Translations under genes and position numbers: made by a program
Assembly: GCA_003224075.1 (NCBI GenBank)
Contig: QHYF01000149.1
Location: 1-6,709 of the forward strand
DNA from: Acidobacteriota bacterium
Lineage (GTDB): Bacteria; Acidobacteriota; Terriglobia; Acidiferrales; UBA7541
DNA: 6,709 bases
Direction: 5' to 3'
Shown here: positions 5,989 through 6,709 of the stretch, in pieces
How the letters are laid out: the number at the start of each line of letters is the position of its first letter
How positions within the stretch are numbered: the stretch's first letter is position 1
The notes under the pieces: generated by a model
Databases searched by the model: none
What the model saw: only the letters and a program-made list of their open reading frames with translations
Told to the model about the DNA's origin: nothing

Positions 5989-6234
5989 CTAGCGGGTAAC
6001 AGGCGATGATGGAGTCACGTCAAGGCTGCGGGCGGCAAATTCGATGACAGCTTCGACTTGTTCGCGGTCCAAACCTTCGAAGCATTCCATAATCTCTTCT
6101 ATGCCGGCGCCGGCTTCGAGATTCTGGAAGACAATGGCGACGGGCATACGCGTGCCTTTGAAAACCCAGGCGCCGCTTACCTTTCCCGGGATGCTTTCCA
6201 CCGCAGGGCATTGTGACCAATCCAGCGCCGCCAT
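5989..6234 (-). CDS. DUF433-domain protein, antitoxin-like
   Basis: This 81-residue protein matches the DUF433 pattern through most of its length: SIPGKVSGAWVFKGTRMPV (about residues 14-32), a helix with LEAGAGIEEIMECF (39-52), and a final helix LDREQVEAVIEFAARSL (55-71). DUF433 proteins have a winged-helix-like fold and are commonly the antitoxin half of pairs with a DUF5615 PIN-like toxin encoded just downstream. Here the stop codon (5991-5989) is 6 bp from the converging amidohydrolase stop, and no toxin frame follows, so it is an orphan in this window. The ATG at 6234-6232 has a strong AAAGGAGA ribosome binding site at 6250-6243. Many solitary DUF433 genes exist, so an antitoxin role is not certain. 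Confidence 0.85.
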   Translation of the reverse strand: MAALDWSQCPAVESIPGKVSGAWVFKGTRMPVAIVFQNLEAGAGIEEIMECFEGLDREQVEAVIEFAARSLDVTPSSPVTR

Positions 6235-6255
6235 TTGAGGATTCTCCTTTCGATC

Positions 6256-6263
6256 ATTCTATA
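6256..6263 (-). promoter_or_regulatory. Possible -10 box for the DUF433 gene
   Basis: The minus strand reads TATAGAAT at 6263-6256, just ahead of the ribosome binding site at 6250-6243. Transcription would start near 6251, giving a very short leader. No good -35 box is seen. A tandem CCTGA-CCTGA occurs further upstream (near 6277-6287), which could be a small operator, but this is weak. Confidence 0.25.
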
Positions 6264-6418
6264 CCAAGAGCCTGTTCGTCAGGTCAGGTACCGAAAAACC
6301 GAAGCGGAGAATACGCACCCTTTCAGAGGCGAAAGGTGGGGCACATGAGAATCGCCTCGCGGGTCGATCTGTGCTCCACCCGCCAGTGCGCTAGACTGCT
6401 TCACGCGGAGCAAAAAAA

Positions 6419-6610
6419 ATGGAATACGAGGCAGCACTTCGGCTCTATCGGGAGAACAACCAAAAGATGCACGATAATTTGGTTGAAGAGTGGGAGAAGG
6501 CGGACACCGCATTCCGTAAAGCCCCCACATCTGAGGCGGTCGAAAGGCTAGAAGCCGCAGAAAAGGCAGTCCAAATTTTTATGCGTAACCTGGGCTTGCT
6601 TCACTTTTAA
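6419..6610 (+). CDS. Small charged helical protein of unknown function
   Basis: This 63-residue protein is not recognised. It is rich in Glu, Lys, Arg and Ala and should be mostly alpha-helical, with a probable break at APTSEA (residues 35-40) between two amphipathic helices and a hydrophobic end (FMRNLGLLHF). A helical hairpin or small coiled coil is likely. It has no signal peptide or membrane span. The ATG at 6419 has GCGGAG 8 nt upstream and an A-rich spacer, and a TAGACT box at 6392-6397 could be a -10 element. This ribosome binding site and the regular helical pattern are the reasons for accepting it as real. It stands alone: 184 bp separate it from the divergent DUF433 gene. Confidence 0.55.
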   Translation: MEYEAALRLYRENNQKMHDNLVEEWEKADTAFRKAPTSEAVERLEAAEKAVQIFMRNLGLLHF

Positions 6611-6709
6611 CGACCATCCCCATATCGATCCGCAAGATTCCTGCGTGGCCCATCCCTTAGCGTCCTTTCTTTTTCGCCCATCTATGCTCCATCTGCCCTG
6701 TCCGCTAGG

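Noticed and set aside
6213..6551. 112-codon open frame on the plus strand between DUF433 and the small helical gene
   Set aside because: It overlaps the DUF433 start and most of the 63-residue gene, and its composition is unlike a folded protein. The two smaller genes have proper ribosome binding sites.
6611..6709. Possible gene or RNA at the right edge
   Set aside because: No ribosome binding site with a sustained frame, no tRNA-like fold and no terminator hairpin with a T-run can be seen in these 99 bases.

Overview
The window looks like chromosomal DNA from a moderately GC-rich Gram-negative soil-type bacterium, most likely an acidobacterium. That assignment is an inference. It rests on the ECF sigma / FecR-type anti-sigma pair, on a secreted protein whose mature end (GPPLICHA...) I associate with Acidobacteriota, and on the style of the HtrA and amidohydrolase proteins. 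There are no rRNA or tRNA genes, phage genes, insertion sequences or CRISPR repeats.

Left block (1-2150, minus strand). An ECF sigma factor gene (1433-2011) is followed after 16 bp by a membrane-anchored FecR-domain protein (346-1416), its probable anti-sigma partner. Next comes a secreted protein of unknown function (1-221), which runs off the window. Two near-identical promoter-like elements, TGTTAACA-N16-CGTCT, lie upstream of the sigma gene (2121-2148) and of the secreted-protein gene (268-295). They have the AAC / CGTC layout of ECF promoters and suggest that the sigma factor controls itself and the secreted protein.

Centre (2012-2485). This is a 474-bp divergent intergenic region. It holds the sigma promoter on the minus strand, a looser match to the same element on the plus strand (2238-2265), an extended -10 box (2362-2370) and a GC-rich leader with possible hairpins before htrA. 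The two open frames that cross it on the plus strand look spurious.

Right block (2486-5982, plus strand). It carries an HtrA/Do-type serine protease with two PDZ domains, a small secreted peptidoglycan-binding protein 37 bp behind it, and a secreted metal-dependent amidohydrolase. The amidohydrolase frame is broken at a (CG)4 repeat near position 5728. The active-site part lies in one frame and the C-terminal part in another.

Right end (5983-6709). A DUF433 antitoxin-like gene on the minus strand converges on the amidohydrolase with only 6 bp between the stop codons, so no toxin gene follows it. A 63-residue charged helical protein with a good ribosome binding site lies at 6419-6610. I see no gene in the last 99 bases.

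Reading as a unit: the sigma/FecR pair with a divergent periplasmic protease, a peptidoglycan-binding protein and a secreted protein suggests an envelope-stress module. The promoter match between the sigma gene and the secreted-protein gene is the strongest sequence evidence for this. Inclusion of htrA is weaker.
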